A DNA stretch of 64,000 nt from Nymphaea colorata (GCF_008831285.2 NC_045140.1:15932370-15996369), one strand, 5' to 3'; shown: positions 1 to 12,029, counted from the stretch's first letter. The notes: generated by a model not told the origin, from the letters alone. A program made the numbers and translations.

Positions 1-152
1 CCTTAAGTAATGAATACTGTAGTGACCATTTGAGCTGTAGCCCTCACATAATCACGAAGAACTTCCAAAACAGCATATGGCTTTTGAGATGTAGCTGCAT
101 TGTCTAAACACACCAAGCTGGAACCATTTACCTCATATAAAATTTATGTAGT
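1..152 (-). pseudogene. Cysteine desulfurase (plastid SufS/NFS2-type) exon fragment, frameshifted
   Basis: Read on the minus strand from about 152 downwards, the frame gives EVNGSSLVCLDNAATSQKP followed by YAVLEVLRDY. This is the N-terminal signature of group II cysteine desulfurases (VNG..LVYLDNAATSQKP), PLP enzymes that take sulfur from cysteine for plastid Fe-S cluster assembly. About 90 bases on, the match moves to another frame (YEGYSSNGHYSIHYLR, against the family's YEGYNSNVHRGIHYLS), so the copy carries a frameshift and several changed residues, including the VHRG motif. The PLP lysine and the active-site cysteine would lie beyond the window edge. No partner exon was found between 153 and 2510. 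It is best read as a decayed or captured exon; a sequencing indel in a real gene is the alternative and cannot be excluded at the edge. Confidence 0.72.
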
Positions 153-2510
153 CAGTCTCAAATCCAAAATGAGAAATCAAGCCTCCACCATGTAGAGGCC
201 TCTTGGAAATAAAAGACAACCAAAAGACAATTCAGGATCATGTCCAGTCACATGTAAATTAAAATAAAGGGACCACCCAAGCTAGAGGAATAAAAAAAAT
301 TCAAGCCTAGATTGATGACATAAAAATGCATGGATACGAACATGGGTGGAGCGAGAAATTAGTAAGGTGGGGAAAGAGGGAGGGGGCACAAACCAAAGGA
401 CTGAATGCCTCAACTGATCCTTTTATTAAAGAGCTATAACTACATAAAAGATTTTAACAGCAGCTACAATGAAACAAAGGATAAAGATCAAACAGATGAA
501 ATTTATACAACTCACAAAAACAAGATTAGGTGGACATATACCACTATGCAACTTCGATAGAACTTTTGAAAAATATCACCTAGAGTCAGCTTAATCACTT
601 GTCCCACCAAAGACAAAAGGAAATGATGGATAATTCATCATGCTCAGCATGGTTGAAGTAGGTTTGAGGGGTTTCATCTATTTCACATAAGGACTAACAA
701 TTTGGTAACGAAATGGTCAAACATTTTCAAGACTAAAGGGGATTGGTTAGTTATTGCTATGCCTAGGAATCCTGGAAACATACAAGAGACGTCAAGTTTT
801 TACATTGAATTTTGAAATAGTTCAAAAATAATTAATTCAACTCATAAACTTGAGTGCTCGTGTTGTGAAAATAATATAACCTTCATGTACCGTTAGTACC
901 ATACAAGCATTTGGTTTTATTTCGCATCAATGTTGTCGAATCTTTAAAAGGAATGTCCTTCAATTTCCAGAATATGAACAGAAAGGAACCATCCTCGACA
1001 TCTTAGATAATCAAAACAAGGAGCAGATATTGACCCCAAAATCGTACATCCACGAAAGATTGTCGCATTCAATTCTTGCGAGTTCAGCCTTCATGTCTTT
1101 CATCTCTTGGCAGGCACCTTTTGCTTTTTTCTTGTTTTTTCTTCATTTTTTTTCTTTTGCATTCAGCTTTTTGCCTTTCAATTTTTTTTCTTGTGCTTTT
1201 TTTTTTTTTTTTTTTGGGCCGACCTTCACCTTTGAGGGAATACCTCACCACCCCAAAGGCTACTACGAAGCTCCACCACTTTGGTAGTTATGTGTAGCTT
1301 TGTCACGTGTCCAACCCGCTTCACCTTACGGGTTTTCAACGAGTCAAAAGTTCATAAATCATTATCTTCGCGAAATAGACATAAATCACCTTTATGCCTA
1401 CCCGGTACTCTCGATTACTAACTCAGAGGAACGACTACACAAGCTCCGAGCCCATCTCTCAACTCTCATTTTACTACCTGCCAAGATCTTATAGAGCATT
1501 TTGGCTTCTCCCTCAATATATTTTCCTGCTAAATCCTTACAAATGCTTAATCGCCAGAGTCAATAGCATTTCCTAGTCTTGACTTTCTCAACTTCATAGG
1601 ATTTTTCTTCACTGCTCATATCCAGGATTTTTTCGATTTGCCTCTTCCATTGATGGACAACAAGAATTTGAAATTTCCACCTTCCACTTGGAAAGGTACT
1701 AAGAATAAAGCAAGGCACATCATGGTGTGAGAAAACACTTTAAAAATGTTTTTAAGCAAAACTGAAAAGTTCCTCTTTTACAAAAGTTCTTGACATCAAA
1801 TGGTATATCACCAGGAAAAAGGAACTGTACTCCCTAAATAGATGGGTGAATGTAAAACTTGGCTGGTTAAAAGAACGAATTTCACCAAATCTCCCATAAA
1901 AGTAGGGTCTTCTATACAAAAGATTGGTTTAAGGGTGAGGAGTTCCCATAAAAGTTGGGTATTCAACTGATTAAAAGTTTCACAAATGGTTTGGTTAGGT
2001 TCTTCTATCAAAAAACACTAAAAATTCAAAAAGAAGGATAAAACTTTAGTACGTAAAAAAAGAGGCATCGTCAGCTAAGGTCTCATTTTTATTATACAAA
2101 AATCCAATGCCGTAAACAACCCCAAGCATCATAACGTTGTTGTTTACGACCAGTTATGAACTTAAATCAAATTAGACATTGACCCACTAATCAGCTTACA
2201 TGTGAATAACCAAAGCTAATGCTTCTACAATCAACTCATTTTTTAGCATTGAAAAAGGGAAGAAGGAAACATCTCCAAGTCAAACTAATTATGTAGCTTT
2301 AAGTCCTGAACACTAGAAAACCAATTACACATGCAAATACATGAACAAAAACAAGGGTACTTACACAGATGTTTTTTGTTAATTTTACTATACTCTTTAG
2401 TATGCTTTCTTCAATGAGAGAAGAAACTACAACTATACCAGCAATTGATGCCAGCATGACATCAAGATCCAAATCAAGGCCAAACATGAGCAAATATAAA
2501 AGCATGAAAC
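153..2510. other. Intergenic, no gene recognised
   Basis: AT-rich sequence. The only notable feature is a T-rich tract at about 1117-1217, ending in a run of some 20 T. Short open frames around 1030-1576 are low-complexity or match nothing I recognise. No splice-bounded exon could be supported. Confidence 0.5.
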
Positions 2511-2762
2511 GTATGGCAGAAGCATAGAGATGCTAGGGCTTTTTAAACGATATCCAAGTTTAATAGGAGCAGCACAGAAACATGGAACAAGTGATGACAG
2601 AACATATTCATAGAAATTTTGAGTTGGACATGCCTGGACTCGAGAAACATTTGTGGAGTTAGAAGTGCCTCCAAAAGAGTCCACATTGTCATCAGGACGG
2701 GGTCCACAAAATTGTGTGACATTGAACTGGTTGGCACTTGAACACAAAGGATTCCTTGTAGC
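2511..2762 (-). pseudogene. LRR receptor-like kinase ectodomain exon (isolated fragment)
   Basis: A 252-base minus-strand exon bounded by a good acceptor (CTCAG at 2766-2763) and a GT donor (2510-2509). It is open throughout for 84 codons. It begins ATRNPLCSSANQFNVTQFCG and later reads CPTQNFYEYV, then PCFCAAPIKLGYRLKSPS. That pattern (NP.C...FC, CP...FYEYV, C.CAAP...GYRLKSP) is the juxtamembrane ectodomain of plant LRR receptor kinases of the At1g06840/At5g01950/At5g37450 group. No leucine-rich repeat exons upstream and no kinase exons downstream are recognisable within the window, so it stands alone. It has no stop or frameshift, unlike the fragments around it, so a recent capture or an undetected larger gene with long introns are both possible. 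Confidence 0.72.
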
Positions 2763-4780
2763 CTGAGCAATTCAAACAAATGCAATCCAATAAGACATAT
2801 TGTATGCTAAATGTGAAATTTATCTAAATGAAGAACAAGAAAACTGATCCCGTAAATTGAAAAGTAAACACACTGTAATCAGCGCATTGTTGAATACACC
2901 AATTAGCTAGGCATTTAAACATGGTTTCAAATAATTCACTTGTAAAAGTAAAGTTGCATTTTTGGTTAGTATTAATTTTAATCAATCATCCTTTGTTACA
3001 TGCGATAAAAAGCTAGTAACTTTCTAATACTTTCCACATAGTTAACGACATCACAATTCTTATGGCATAGTTAGCAAGAAACGTGAAAGTTTATATTTTA
3101 GTTACTGTCATTTTAACGATAAAAAAAACGAATTTTAATGCTTCCTTCCAAGTAATTAACAAATTTTTAGAAATTATAAGAATTTTTGAAATTATGTTTC
3201 ACTGGCAAAATGTATTTGACATTAAATATTTGAAAAGTATAAAAACTCTGGGAAGTACGAAAAAGATCACAAAGCTAGTAAAACTTTCAAAACAGTTTAT
3301 AAGTGTCTAAAAAAGTTTCAAATTAGTAAATATGAGAAATATTTAACATTTAGAAAAGGTAAAGAGTCATAATCGAAACAATATAGTCTTTCCAAAAGAT
3401 GTGAAAAAGTGCAGCAATTTTGTAAAATTAGAAAAAAATGTTATTAAATTTTGCAAAATTTTAAATAGCACTTTTACCTAAAAAAACCAAAAAGAAAGTG
3501 GTAGATTTTCAAACTTTTTAATCAATGTTAAGAGTTTCGAAACAATGTTTGTAAAGTTTTAAAAAGATTTAAAGGTGTGCAACAACACATATTCAAAGGA
3601 AATGTCTTAAGAACTATCACAACAAAATCAATGAACATCACAAAGTCATGAACATGGCCTCCATAGAGCAACAACTTCAGCATAAAAAGAGGGTTTTCCC
3701 TACAACGTGCCTCTAGTATTTTGATTACATCTCACCATGATTAGGTCTGAATACGAAATGAGTCCAAGGTGGGCCAGCTTGACCTCAGCTGAGCTAGGCT
3801 CAAGTGCTCAACTCACGAAACCTTGACCTCGAGCTCAGCCTGAACTCAAGTCAAGCTCAATTCAATAAACTAGTCAATTTTATGTCAACTTCAGCTTGAC
3901 TCATTGAACTCATTTAAAGAAGATGCTCATTGTCCATTCAGCACAACAAAACCACTTGTTGCAGAAAGATCAACACAAAGATTATGTGAAGTCAGCGACA
4001 CAAAAAACCATGCAATTTCAACAGAATTTTTTTTAAATGCCACCATTCAGAATCAACTGGTGCTTTTCGAAAGAAATACCCAAAGTCAGGGTTATGCAGG
4101 TTGAAGATACTCGATGAGATAACGCGCCAGGTTTAATCTTCTATCCCAAATGGTTCGTCCTATTTTGAGACAGAGGAAACCATGGAATTCACACTTAAAC
4201 CCATCGACGGAGGATTCAACCAGGAATTGATTAAGTCATGACTCGCCATATTAATTTGGCGAATAAATTATAGGTACAATATGTGCGTTATATTGCTTAT
4301 AATATATTATAACATTGATATGCTACATATAACATGTGTAATAATGTACGTGTGTGTATAAAAGGGAAACTTAAAATGAAAATTTTAGTAATATGTTCCC
4401 TACAATGACATTATTAGTATGTCTGGTTTTCTGTAATATAGTGAATTTTGGTAATGTACTAATGAGTGTATGTGTGTGTGTGACTTTGTAGACATTGTCA
4501 TTACTTTGTATACATGAATGACTCCATTAAACTCTGGGACTAGGCTAACTTGGCCAAAACTATGCTGTCACGGCCAAAACTTGGATCACTCAGCCTGGTC
4601 ATTCGAAGCCAAGTCTTCCCATTTCCTGATTCTTCCATTTTATTGACCAGATTGGAGACTAAGCTAACAGGTCTTAGACAACTCAGTTGGTTCGATCAAG
4701 CTATTAAACATGCATAAAAAAATCAAGACAAAGGTAAATGACTATCCTGCACAATTAAAACAAGACAAGGAAGAGATAAC
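2763..4780. other. AT-rich spacer with a GAGCTC/TCAAGCTC-rich patch
   Basis: No exon recognised. 2930-3600 is strongly AT-rich, with repeated TTTTAAA and AAATTTT words. 3770-3905 is a patch rich in short overlapping CTCAAG, GAGCTC and TCAAGCTC words, reminiscent of plant repeat sequence, but it cannot be assigned to a family by eye. Confidence 0.4.
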
Positions 4781-5245
4781 CTCATTCACTTGAACACAAT
4801 TTGTGATGCGCTTAGCTCTACCAGTGAACTGCAAAGTCCCCTTTGCTTCATCAACATGAACCTATATATAGATAATTGATTGCATGTAACTATGAGGTTT
4901 AATGGAATTGATTGAAAGAAAATACCTAGAAAAACCAGATTTAAGTTTGACCTCTTCATGTGCAACAGTACAGATAATCATTGCCACCAAGAGCAGCATG
5001 AAGAATTGCGGTGAGCTTGCTATCACGGTAAGGAATATGTCCTCTGCAAAGATGATATACCAGTGAGAAATTAGAATCCTAATAATTATACTGCTAACAA
5101 TAAAAATTTAAGAGGACAAACGGCTACCTATGCCAGACCTTTGCCTAACACCACTATCACTAATTCTGTTGATAACATTTCCAATGGGCTATTCAGCTTT
5201 TATTTATGTATTTCCCTTCCTTCAAACGTATGCCACCAGCACCAG
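4781..5245 (-). pseudogene. Kinesin-7 (CENP-E-like, KIN-7O-type) motor domain, C-terminal exons, broken
   Basis: Three minus-strand exons carry the second half of a kinesin motor domain, the ATP-driven microtubule motor. About 5245-5110 reads KTGAGGIRLKEGKYINKS, then a stop and frameshift, then IGNVINRISDSG (switch II helix region). 5043-4952 reads GHIPYRDSKLTAILHAALGG, then changes frame by a small deletion before MIICTVAHEE. 4861-4781 reads VHVDEAKGTLQFTGRAKRIT and then NCVQVNE. The last two exons have clean GT-AG borders and join in frame (EE|VHVDEA). The wording HVDEAKGTLQF.RAKRITN with NCVQVNE is typical of CENP-E-like kinesin-7 of plants. At least two frame-disrupting changes make this a pseudogene. 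The N-terminal half lies 3 kb away at 8150-9087. Confidence 0.85.
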
Positions 5246-5549
5246 TCTTGGATCAGAAATCATAACTTATGCATAATGGTTTTGACACAGATGATGCTGG
5301 TGGCAGCAAGAATGATCCGATAAACGAAGAGAACAAACAGTCCCCCCTCTATTATTCCCCAAACCGTGCACTTAAACTTGAAAATAAGAGTGCTAAGCAA
5401 GCATAAAATTTGTGTATTTTTATATCAACAAATGAGGTTCCAGGTTTTGTCATGTATACATATCTCATGAAAGTGACAAGTTCTCACAAAAAGCCAAACA
5501 GAAGAAAGGGGAAAGTGGAAGAGTAACATTGCAAAGAACAAGTGAAGCT
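5246..5549. other. Spacer between kinesin and NAD(P)-binding fragments
   Basis: AT-rich; no exon recognised. The next expected exon of the NAD(P)-binding gene (RAA..GVKRFVYISAADFG) is absent here, which supports truncation. Confidence 0.4.
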
Positions 5550-6726
5550 CAATCATAGCATTAATATTTGCAGTTCCATTGACTTTATACATATGAGAGT
5601 TTGAGCCAAAGCCTCCAACACAAGATACCTAAAAATGGTCAGAATAACATATCTCATCTCTCTTGAATAATGAAGGTGAAATCATTGCCAAAAAACACAT
5701 TATTCAAGTCTTCCAGGAACACAATAATAAAAAAAAAAACACTAGCAACTGGATGAAATACATCAGCAACCCTTTGAATTTTACTCATTCACTAACTTTT
5801 ATATGAGATGATCCAGAAACTCCAAAGACACAACTCAGCAGGTCTCATCTTCCATATATCAAATAACAGCTTTTTACCTGTGACTTATTTGTGCAGTCTA
5901 TAAATTTATGACTGATTAACAGTACAGCCTGCATAAATAGTTTGCCATCAAACAAATCTTAGCAGCTGGCATGCCGAAGGAAGTCCAACCTATTTTTATC
6001 TATGATAGTCATGCATACGCTGTTTAAAGTTTAAACATTAACCAGGTCTTCCTAGATACTGGATCAGGTTCTTATCTTGCAAACATAACAACTTTTTATC
6101 CACAGCTTGTGCGTACACTTTATAAATGGTTAACTAACTAATAATAAGGTACAGTGGTACACCACTCATTTTGCCGTTAAATAGTCTTAGCTGTACAATG
6201 TCATGAAGGACCGATCTCTTTTTTCATTCAAAAATGCTTTCTTACCTAAGTTGACCATAAATACCTTGTTTATTTAGCAATTGTGTCTTCCTAGAAACTA
6301 GCAATAAGATTCTGAAATTATATATAGCCTTTCTCAATACTCCATTTTCACCAGAAAGAACCATCAAATGTGGTATAAATAAATAGGCAGAAATTTTGAG
6401 AAAATACTTCCAAAAAGTAAACATTCTCAATAACAGTAAAAATTTCTTCAACCAAGGAAAGGAAGCAATGTTATCTTAAGTGACATCAATAAATGAATTT
6501 CAAATGAAGAATGATAAGTGTGGATTCACATACCACAGCAGTAACTCCATCAAAGGCATCCTTAAGTGAGTCGGGTACAAGCAGGTCTCCTGAGAAAAGG
6601 ATATCATTATACTTGGACCATAGTTGAAAGTTTGAAACATAGAGGATATGTATTAATTACCAACCTTTACCTTTGAACCATGTCATATTGTCTGCCCACG
6701 CACCACGTACAGATGTCTTTCCAGTC
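5550..6726 (-). pseudogene. NAD(P)-binding, NmrA-like protein (At1g32220-type) fragment, three exons
   Basis: Three minus-strand exons join in phase. 6726-6671 gives RTGKTSVRGAWADNMTWFK. 6589-6534 gives GDLLVPDSLKDAFDGVTAV. 5628 to about 5552 gives VSCVGGFGSNSHMYKVNGTA, then NINA. All acceptors are AG and the first two donors are GT. The joined wording (R.G..S....W......W..G.LL..DS...A..GVTAV.SCVGGFGSNS.MYK.NGTANINA) matches the plant family of atypical short-chain dehydrogenase-like proteins represented by At1g32220, thought to be plastid or mitochondrial. The Rossmann GGxGFxG exon expected upstream and the ISAADFG exon expected downstream were not found, and no GT donor follows NINA. No stop occurs inside the three exons. 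It sits inside the interval separating the two kinesin blocks, in the same orientation. Confidence 0.8.
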
Positions 6727-7470
6727 CTAAAGATAAAAAGTAAAAGACAAATCAAGCAGATAGAAAGATGCTTTTACACTGCACTTGCCATTAACCAAAT
6801 GCAACCAACCACTATATAGCAACTTTGTGTAAGATAATCCAAAACCTGGATTATATTGCAATAGAACATGGAATTTTTAGCATAATAGGTGATATTGCTA
6901 AAGCATATCCTAGCTCATGCAAAACATTATGGGAAAGGGCTAAGGAGAGAGCTTCATAGAACAAATATTGTCCAGTCACTAGAATCTAAATTCTAAATAT
7001 CATCAAGGTCTCCATATTGTATCATATTGTGTACTTTTAAAACTCAACATGCAAGTTTAGAAACATCGAACTGCACCAATGGCCTCAGTAACCATATATG
7101 CCGACAGACGTATCATTGGCACATCCTTGGACCCGGCATTGGCTGGATATTGGCATCATTAGGATAAGAGAATATCCTAAATTGTCCAGTTAATATTCAA
7201 CTGCCAATTAGGGCATCACTTAAAAGGGCAATGGAATAGGTCCCCAATCTTTTATTTGCCAAGAAAGGACTTCAATAAACTGTTGTCCTAGTTAAGCATA
7301 CTTCAAAGTTTATCCTCCTAGATACTATGATTATGTGATCTATTAATAGGCTTGTGAATAATCGCTTTTACTTGCACATATGGAATTTGAAATTTACTTT
7401 AGGACCATTATGGGATTTCTCATATATTATTTTTTCTTCGATTTCTAAATATTTATGGATATATATATAC

Positions 7471-7511
<41 letters not shown>

Positions 7512-8149
7512 TATATGTGGGGGTGGGGGGGATTATGTGTGGGTGTGTATTTATTTAGATAATCGTGTACGTATTGGCAAGATTGCCACAAGAAGAATAC
7601 AGAAAAATAACAAAATATCCTAGGGAAATTTTATAACAAAATATACTTGAACATATTATTCATATAGGTTTTGATTTTCACTAAGAGATATTCCACAGAC
7701 GAATCTAAACCAGAACAAAAAGAGGGAGGTCTAGTTGAAGTACCCTTAATGACACCATGGCCTGGCAATCTAGCATAAATAGTTCTCTGGAAATAAGAAT
7801 ATTTAAGGACTTAGTGGTTTCAATATATGCGAATCTGAGAGTCTATGCACCTACATGTGTGTGTGTCCTATAATACATACAATAGTGAATAGACAATATA
7901 TATGGCGTATACACTTGAATTTGTAATATTATTTTGTTAATATGTAAACAAATAGGGCAAAAAAAAAATGAGCACCACTCCTGGATAACTAGTGACTTAA
8001 ACTAAACCAGCCAAATCTACCAAATTCTGTAAAAAAGAAAAAGGTTTGTATTTTAAACATCCAATGTACTCAAAAACAAAAAAGAAATACTAAAAACTAT
8101 TATGATCCCATATGCCATCATAAGAAACATATAGAAGATAGTTTCCAGA
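6727..8149. other. Spacer containing an AT/GT microsatellite
   Basis: No exon was recognised with confidence. 7770-7725 on the minus strand could be a short splice-bounded exon (RTIYARLPGHGVIKG), but it matches no family I know. Confidence 0.35.
7458..7510. repeat. (AT)n(GT)n microsatellite
   Basis: Short AT run followed by about 16 GT units, then a G-rich stretch. Confidence 0.95.
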
Positions 8150-9087
8150 AGTGGGCTAGATCAGAAACCAAAACAGAGACACGGACAACATCTTCAGTTG
8201 ACCATATCACCAAATGCCGCAGATTCTTGCCCTGAGCTTTCTATAACCTAAATTGAATCTCAACATTAACCTCCATTAAGAAAAGCGTGGAAAGAGCTAA
8301 TCATGAACCTCCACGTAACTATGAGCTAATCTCAACATTAACCTAGATTGTTGATTTTTTCATTATAAACCTCCACGTATGAAACCCGAATTCTAAACTC
8401 ACCATCTGTTGTCTAGTTTCAGAAATACAAGCAAACATCAGAAGAGAGACACCAGTCTACCATTTTAAAGGTTGGTCTTCACAGCATTCTAGCAGTTATT
8501 CGTGTGAAAAAACAACATGACTACCAACTGAATATGCCGAAAGACTTTCTTGGACAGCCAGATGGATAACTCCTGGATTGTTTGAAGAACCTTACCTTGT
8601 GAAAGTTTTCCCATTGCTGGTCTGCCCATAAGCGAAAAGAGTTCCTGCAAGAATTGGGTACCACTTTTTAGAACAGTCAAACAACGAAGCTCTCAGGCAT
8701 GAGACTTCCTAAATAACCAAAACTAGTGTCGTTTGCGCTCGCAGCAGTTCAAACAATGATTTAGATCACAACGATGTTACAAAGGAAACGCGGATGTGAA
8801 CATGACCAAAATCGTCCAATCCTTGAAAATACTAAAAGAACAAAAACTAATTCAAGAGGTACCATTGAATCCCTTGACTGCCGGTTGGTTGACATCCTCA
8901 AGTTCGTGCAAGTCTCGTCGAACACGTGATCTGCACAGTCGGACCAAGAGCCCCGCTCAACGCTTTTTGCACTGTAAGAGGGAACCGCAGAGAAGAAAAG
9001 AACCTGCAGGACGGGAGGGCAAAAGGAGTTTACCGAAAGCGAAGGAGACGCCTGAAATGGGACCAGAACAGTGCGATCGTTAAACGT
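8150..9087 (-). pseudogene. Kinesin-7 (CENP-E-like, KIN-7O-type) motor domain, N-terminal exons, broken
   Basis: Minus-strand exons of a kinesin motor. About 9087-9033 reads RSHCSGPISGVSFAF and splices with a GT donor to 8947, DHVFDETCTN, completing a D codon across the junction. The frame then breaks, with loss of about 15 residues, before LEDVNQPAVKGFNG at a GT donor. 8645-8505 reads GTLFAYGQTSNGKTFT, then a TAA stop, then GSSNNPGVIHLAVQE. About 8258-8190 reads VIESSGQESAAFGDMVN, then a frameshift, then EDVVRVSVL and a damaged DLAG region. GQTSNGKT is the P-loop that binds ATP. PISGVSFAF plus DHVFDETC is characteristic of the KIN-7O type. The multiple stops and shifts make it non-functional. 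It continues at 4781-5245, with unrelated exons in between. Confidence 0.87.
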
Positions 9088-9449
9088 ACTTGTAAGGTTC
9101 TGTACAATCTAAGAAAAAGATTGACCGATCGATCGATCACTAAGTGTTGAAATCGCGAACAATGAGGGACGGTGAACTCTCTCTGGAAACCTCCCTATTG
9201 CCCTCGATCTCCGAACGCTCTTCTGTTTGTCGGCTTTCGATGGATCGATAGATCGACGAGCGAGGGCCAAGGCCGATCGAACTCTTCTCGACTTCGTTCC
9301 TCTGTCTCTCGACCTTTTAGATGCCCCCTTCCCTTCCAAGCAGTGGACCTAGCGATCGAGCAGCATTGTTCTTGTGGGTCAAAAAATACCCTAATGAGAA
9401 CAGAAAAAACAGAAAGAGCTAATGGAGAAGGGAGGAAACGTAGTCTTAC

Positions 9450-9561
9450 TCTGCCACCAGAGGCAAGTGGAGAATCTGGTCCAGCGGGAGGATGATGGAT
9501 AGGAGCTGCTGCTTGCAATTCCTAATGATGAACTGCGGCAACCCACGCCCGCAGTCTGCAT
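9450..9561 (-). CDS. Candidate first exon with organelle-targeting-like N-terminus (unassigned)
   Basis: On the minus strand an ATG at 9561 opens a 112-base frame (MQTAGVGCRSSSLGIASSSS, then YPSSSRWTRFSTCLWWQ) ending at a good donor (A|GTAAG). The composition is rich in Ser and Arg, low in acidic residues, and resembles a plastid or mitochondrial transit peptide. It lies in a GC-richer patch (9100-9640), as expected of a plant promoter/first-exon region, and upstream of the minus-strand fragments. It could be the first exon of the NAD(P)-binding fragment (5550-6726), but no connecting exon was found. The link is inference only. Confidence 0.25.
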
Positions 9562-12029
9562 CCTCCTTCCATCGTCGGCGCCATCGAGGATCCAGCCTCG
9601 CTGCCCGAGAGAGAGAGAGGGTGCTTTCCCTCCCTAGAACTCGGCGGGAAAAGGGAAAGCCTTTCTCGAAACATAACGGTTGAGAAGTTGCGTTTCTTGA
9701 ATTTATAACTGAAGATTTAAAGGGTCGGCAAACACAAAATTCCCAAGCCGCAAATACAAAATGTTAAAAAAAAAAAAAAAAAAAATCATTGCCGCCTTAT
9801 TTTTCATTCATCCATTAATGAGTCACCGATAATTAGTATCAAAATATCAACGGATCAGATTTGAAGATGATGTATCTTTACACACTTGTTTAAATTCCAC
9901 TTCGAAATCAAACCTGAATGCATATATTATATTTGAGTCCAACTTTTAATTTCACAATTAAACCCGAGCTGGGATCCACTTTTAAATTCATAACCACATC
10001 TATTTAAAATGATGATATGCTCGGAGCTAGTTCCAAGTTATATTTAAAATTGAATCAAAAACCCATATTTTTCTGATCGAATGTATTTTTTTCTCTTATT
10101 CGGTAGATTTAAAGCAGTGTAGCCGGATATCAGATCCAAATTCAAATGTCGATCATAAGATTCGGGTCATTATTGTTTGGAATGACGCGTGAGCATATTC
10201 TAGTAATCCTTGTTGCTTAGATCATAATGTATGGGCTGATTCCCTCCATTTTTTATTTTTAAATCAATTTAAAATATTTTAAACTATTTTTTAATTTAAA
10301 CAAGAAGTTAGCCCATCTCGATCTATATTGGATTCCCATATTCAGAAATAATTTGAGAAAATTAATATGTTTGAATGGTGTTAATGTTCCTATGAAAAAT
10401 TAATTTTCTGACTAATTGATTTCCTAATGGACCCGCTTTTTTTACCTACATTTCACACTAAAAGCTAAAAACGACATGCAAATCAAGAATCTTTGTTCCG
10501 GAGAGTCGTAGTTTACTTTCTCAAACTTGCCAAAATGAGAGGAGTAATTTCTTTTTATAGGGATCGCATCTTTTCCCAACCATGGGTAATAAAAGTATGT
10601 TTTGTGGGTATGCCAAACTTTTAAAAAAATGGAATTGCATGTTATAATGCTCTATTCTGATTTTGTCTTATTATAGATCTCCTATAAATTAATCAGTATT
10701 ACCTTGAAAATGTTTTGGTTGTGTAACAAAGTACACCAAAGTCCGAACTTGAACTCTAGAGCTCCATTTGTGTTTGAGGGAATGTTCGATTACCAACTAT
10801 CTTAAAGTCACAAAAGATGGATCGTGGTGCATCAAGCTAAGGATCTGTTGGCTAAAAGTGATTATTTTATATTGGCATACTTAATGTAAGGTAGAAAAAG
10901 AAGAGTCTTATCTCAAATTCATTTATCTCACATCTAAATCATGGGGTTCCAATTAGATGTAAGTTTGATTTAACATGTTTCTGATTGGGGTTTCTTGAAT
11001 AATCCTAGTTTAAAGTTGTGTGTCAATTTCCTGAGGTGGACTTGATTTTGTAAAATGATATTTATACGGCAGCTGCCTCCAGTTGTGTGTCATCTTATAA
11101 ATTGTTGTTACATATATATTTGTGTGTGTTTGTGCGCGCTTGCTCATTTTTATAATCGAACAGCATAAGGAAGGTAAATCAAAAGAATTTTTGTTTTCAT
11201 TCTTTGCTAGATGGATGGTCATTGATATGTGAACACTTGCTAGATTGTGAACTCTTTTTATTGCCAAATTGACAAGGTGATATAAGGCGTCATTTGCAGG
11301 ACTGACTAAATGGGTAAGCTTGAAATGGAAGATAATTTCTATAAGTTGAACAATGTTTTCCGGTTTCTTTCCTTCTTTTCCCCATAGAAGAGTTGAGAAA
11401 GGTACAAAGCTTTATATTGTCACAAGAATTGGGTGCTTTTGTCAACTTCCCTCGCCGCCTATGTGACTCCACTTACTGCGGCTGATAACAAAAATCATTC
11501 GCGGTTAGATTAATGGCCCAAGTGTTGCAACTTGATATTGTTATTCGAGGGTGTATGGCAACAGTAAAACTATGTTTCATTGATTCAATGAACACATTAA
11601 AAAAGTATTTTACAAATTCTGCCTATTTTTTAGTGCAGGTGCGCACAGAATGATAATGTAAGAATAGTAATATAATGTCACTTTTTCCAAACAGCCTCCC
11701 AAGCGAGTAAACTTAGCTGCCAACCCAATAGACTTGATTAAAAGGTTACCATTTAACTTGAAAGAGGAAGATCGATAGGTCAATATCCAATGGCGCATCT
11801 TTTAGCATGACCATGGATCTATCGAGCAGCGAAACTGATGGGAAAGGAAAAAACCAAAGTGAAATTAAGATAACATCCAAGGTGATGTAAGGTTTTGGCA
11901 TGATATGTTTTAAAACTTTAAACCTGTTATCGTTAACAAGAATGTCAGAGGACATCTATATGAAAGGTGTGCGGACTACCATGTGCTTTTGCTGTCGAGC
12001 AGAAATTAGACGACATGTCGGCCAAAAGA
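9562..12029. other. Intergenic, no gene recognised
   Basis: 9600-9700 is the end of the GC-rich patch, with a short GA run. A 20-base A run lies at about 9764-9784. From there to 12 kb the sequence is AT-rich, with no supported exon. Confidence 0.45.

Noticed and set aside
2390-2480. Possible transmembrane exon of the LRR kinase (LASIAGIVVVSSLI on the minus strand)
   Set aside because: Hydrophobic, but begins within the expected intron and lacks a good acceptor; not distinguishable from chance.
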